A DNA stretch of 6,997 bases from Treponema sp. GTDB taxonomy: Bacteria; Spirochaetota; Spirochaetia; Treponematales; Breznakiellaceae. The stretch spans positions 1-6,997 of the forward strand of contig JAISYA010000140.1 of the NCBI GenBank assembly GCA_031270205.1, given 5' to 3'. Positions 5,760 to 6,997 of this stretch are shown in pieces; position 1 is the first letter of the stretch; each line of letters begins with the position of its first letter. A program made the position numbers and the translations under genes. The notes beneath the pieces were generated by a model. That model was not told the origin of the DNA and did no database searches. It saw only the letters and a program-made list of their open reading frames with translations.

Positions 5760-6997
5760 ATGATAAAGTGGTACAGCCGGGGACAGGTTATATTTTTTTC
5801 ACTCCTCAGCGGTCTTATAGTGGTACTGTTTGCCCTTGGCATAGGGTTTCTCGATATTTTTCCCGGAAAAGCGGGAAACGCCCAAACGGGGACGGAAACC
5901 GCCGCCGGGCAGCTTGAGGCGGATACCCCCGCGCCGGCCGCTTACGCCGACCGATCGATATCCGGAGCGCCGGCGGTCAATACGGCGGATGTCCTTCCCT
6001 ATACAAAGGAAGAGCAGGAGAACATCAGCATTTACGAGCGTCTCAACCCGGCGGTCGTCAATATCACCACGGAGACCATGGCGATTAACTGGTTCCTGGA
6101 GCCGGTTCCCCAGGAAGGCGGTTCCGGGTCGGGTTCAATTATTGATACCAAGGGCTATGTGCTGACCAATAACCACGTAATTGAAAGCGCCTACAAGGTG
6201 TTCATCAACTTCGCCGACGGCAGCCAGGCCGAGGGAACCGTGGTAGGGACTGACGCGGAAAACGATCTTGCCGTGCTGAAGTTTGATCCTCCGAAGGGAA
6301 CGGAACTGCGTGTTGTGCCATACGGCGACTCTAGCGGTCTCAAGGTGGGGCAGAAAGTGCTGGCTATCGGGAATCCTTTCGCGCTGGAGCGGACCCTTAC
6401 GGTGGGCATCGTCTCCGGTCTCGGCAGGCCCATTCAGACTTCGCGGCAGCACATTATCCGCGACATGATCCAGACCGACGCCTCAATAAACCCCGGCAAT
6501 TCCGGCGGCCCTCTCCTTGACACCCAGGGCCGCATGATAGGGATCAACACGATGATTTTTTCCCCCTCCGGCGGCTCGGTGGGAATCGGTTTCGCGGTGC
6601 CGGTAAACACCGCCAAGCGGGTGGTGACGGAACTGATCCGCTACGGCAAAGTGCGCCGGGGCTGGATTGACGCCACGGTCGTGCAGATATTCCCCGGCCT
6701 TGTCCGCTACGCGAAACTTCCGGTCAATTCGGGCCTGCTGGTTTCCCGCGTCACGCGAAACGGCCTCGCCGAGAAAGCCGGCATCCGCCAGGGCAGTGAG
6801 CCGGTACAGTACGGCCGCAGCGTAATCTACCTTGGCGGGGACATTATCACCTCGGTGGACGGCATGAAGACCAACACCCTTGCCGACCTCTATTCGGCGC
6901 TGGAAGACAACAAGCCCGGCGACCGGATCAGCGTGGAGATTCTCAGAAACGGCAGGCCCGGCGCGCTGGAAGTAACTTTGGCGGACAGGGAAGAGGT
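5760..6997 (+). CDS. htrA: HtrA/DegS-like membrane-anchored serine protease with PDZ domain (3' end outside the window)
   Basis: The visible 412 residues contain no stop; the gene runs off the right edge. Residues 9-31 form a hydrophobic helix after Lys3 and Arg7 with no clear cleavage site, so it is probably an anchor with the rest periplasmic. A Pro/Ala/Thr-rich stretch (35-80) leads to a trypsin-like domain with the complete triad His139 (TNNHV), Asp169 (ENDLAVLK) and Ser248 (NPGNSGGPL). The activation-loop side is short, as in DegS and HhoA rather than DegP. One PDZ domain spans about 303-408, with GLLVSRV as the likely ligand-binding strand, plus a 14-residue insert (about 344-358) before GGDIITSVDG; similar inserts occur in other HtrA homologues. 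The family degrades or senses misfolded envelope proteins. The visible PDZ is near the usual end of a single-PDZ protein, but a second PDZ outside the window cannot be excluded. The strong GGAGG fixes the start. Confidence 0.93.
   Translation, partial: MIKWYSRGQVIFFSLLSGLIVVLFALGIGFLDIFPGKAGNAQTGTETAAGQLEADTPAPAAYADRSISGAPAVNTADVLPYTKEEQENISIYERLNPAVVNITTETMAINWFLEPVPQEGGSGSGSIIDTKGYVLTNNHVIESAYKVFINFADGSQAEGTVVGTDAENDLAVLKFDPPKGTELRVVPYGDSSGLKVGQKVLAIGNPFALERTLTVGIVSGLGRPIQTSRQHIIRDMIQTDASINPGNSGGPLLDTQGRMIGINTMIFSPSGGSVGIGFAVPVNTAKRVVTELIRYGKVRRGWIDATVVQIFPGLVRYAKLPVNSGLLVSRVTRNGLAEKAGIRQGSEPVQYGRSVIYLGGDIITSVDGMKTNTLADLYSALEDNKPGDRISVEILRNGRPGALEVTLADREE

Noticed and set aside
6135..6616. 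Minus-strand open frames opposite the HtrA gene
   Set aside because: They lie antisense to the conserved catalytic domain, including the His139 and Ser248 codons, and have no support of their own.

Overview
The window looks like spirochaete DNA, most likely from the Treponema lineage, with G+C in the high fifties by eye. The main evidence is a very long membrane-anchored coiled-coil protein of the type called SpiroCoCo, which ends in a small helix-turn-helix. This lineage call is an inference from protein character, not a database match.

Left edge (1-200): the first 55 bases, read on the minus strand, encode the N-terminus of an IS1182-type transposase that runs off the window. The insertion sequence seems to end near base 119, directly against a perfect GC-rich hairpin. 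A second hairpin lies before the first chromosomal gene. The rest of 56-200 has no gene.

Minus-strand cluster (201-5688), in transcription order: a secreted protein of 464 residues with the Cys/His/Glu pattern of a papain-like (CHAP/NlpC-type) cysteine peptidase or amidase; a HAD-superfamily hydrolase with an odd GC-rich insert and a nine-base G tract; and the SpiroCoCo coiled-coil protein with an ordered array of 11-residue repeats. The genes are 42 and 7 nt apart, which suggests co-transcription. However, the two inner genes lack a Shine-Dalgarno sequence and each has a TATAAT-like hexamer exactly 6 nt before ATG, as in leaderless transcripts.

Right side (5689-6997): a 71-bp divergent promoter region separates the cluster from a plus-strand HtrA/DegS-like serine protease. 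It has an N-terminal membrane anchor, an intact His/Asp/Ser triad and one PDZ domain, and it is cut by the right window edge. It has a clear GGAGG ribosome binding site, unlike the minus-strand genes. An envelope protease facing a secreted peptidase-like protein suggests an envelope maintenance theme; this is inference. No tRNA, rRNA, CRISPR array or riboswitch was seen.
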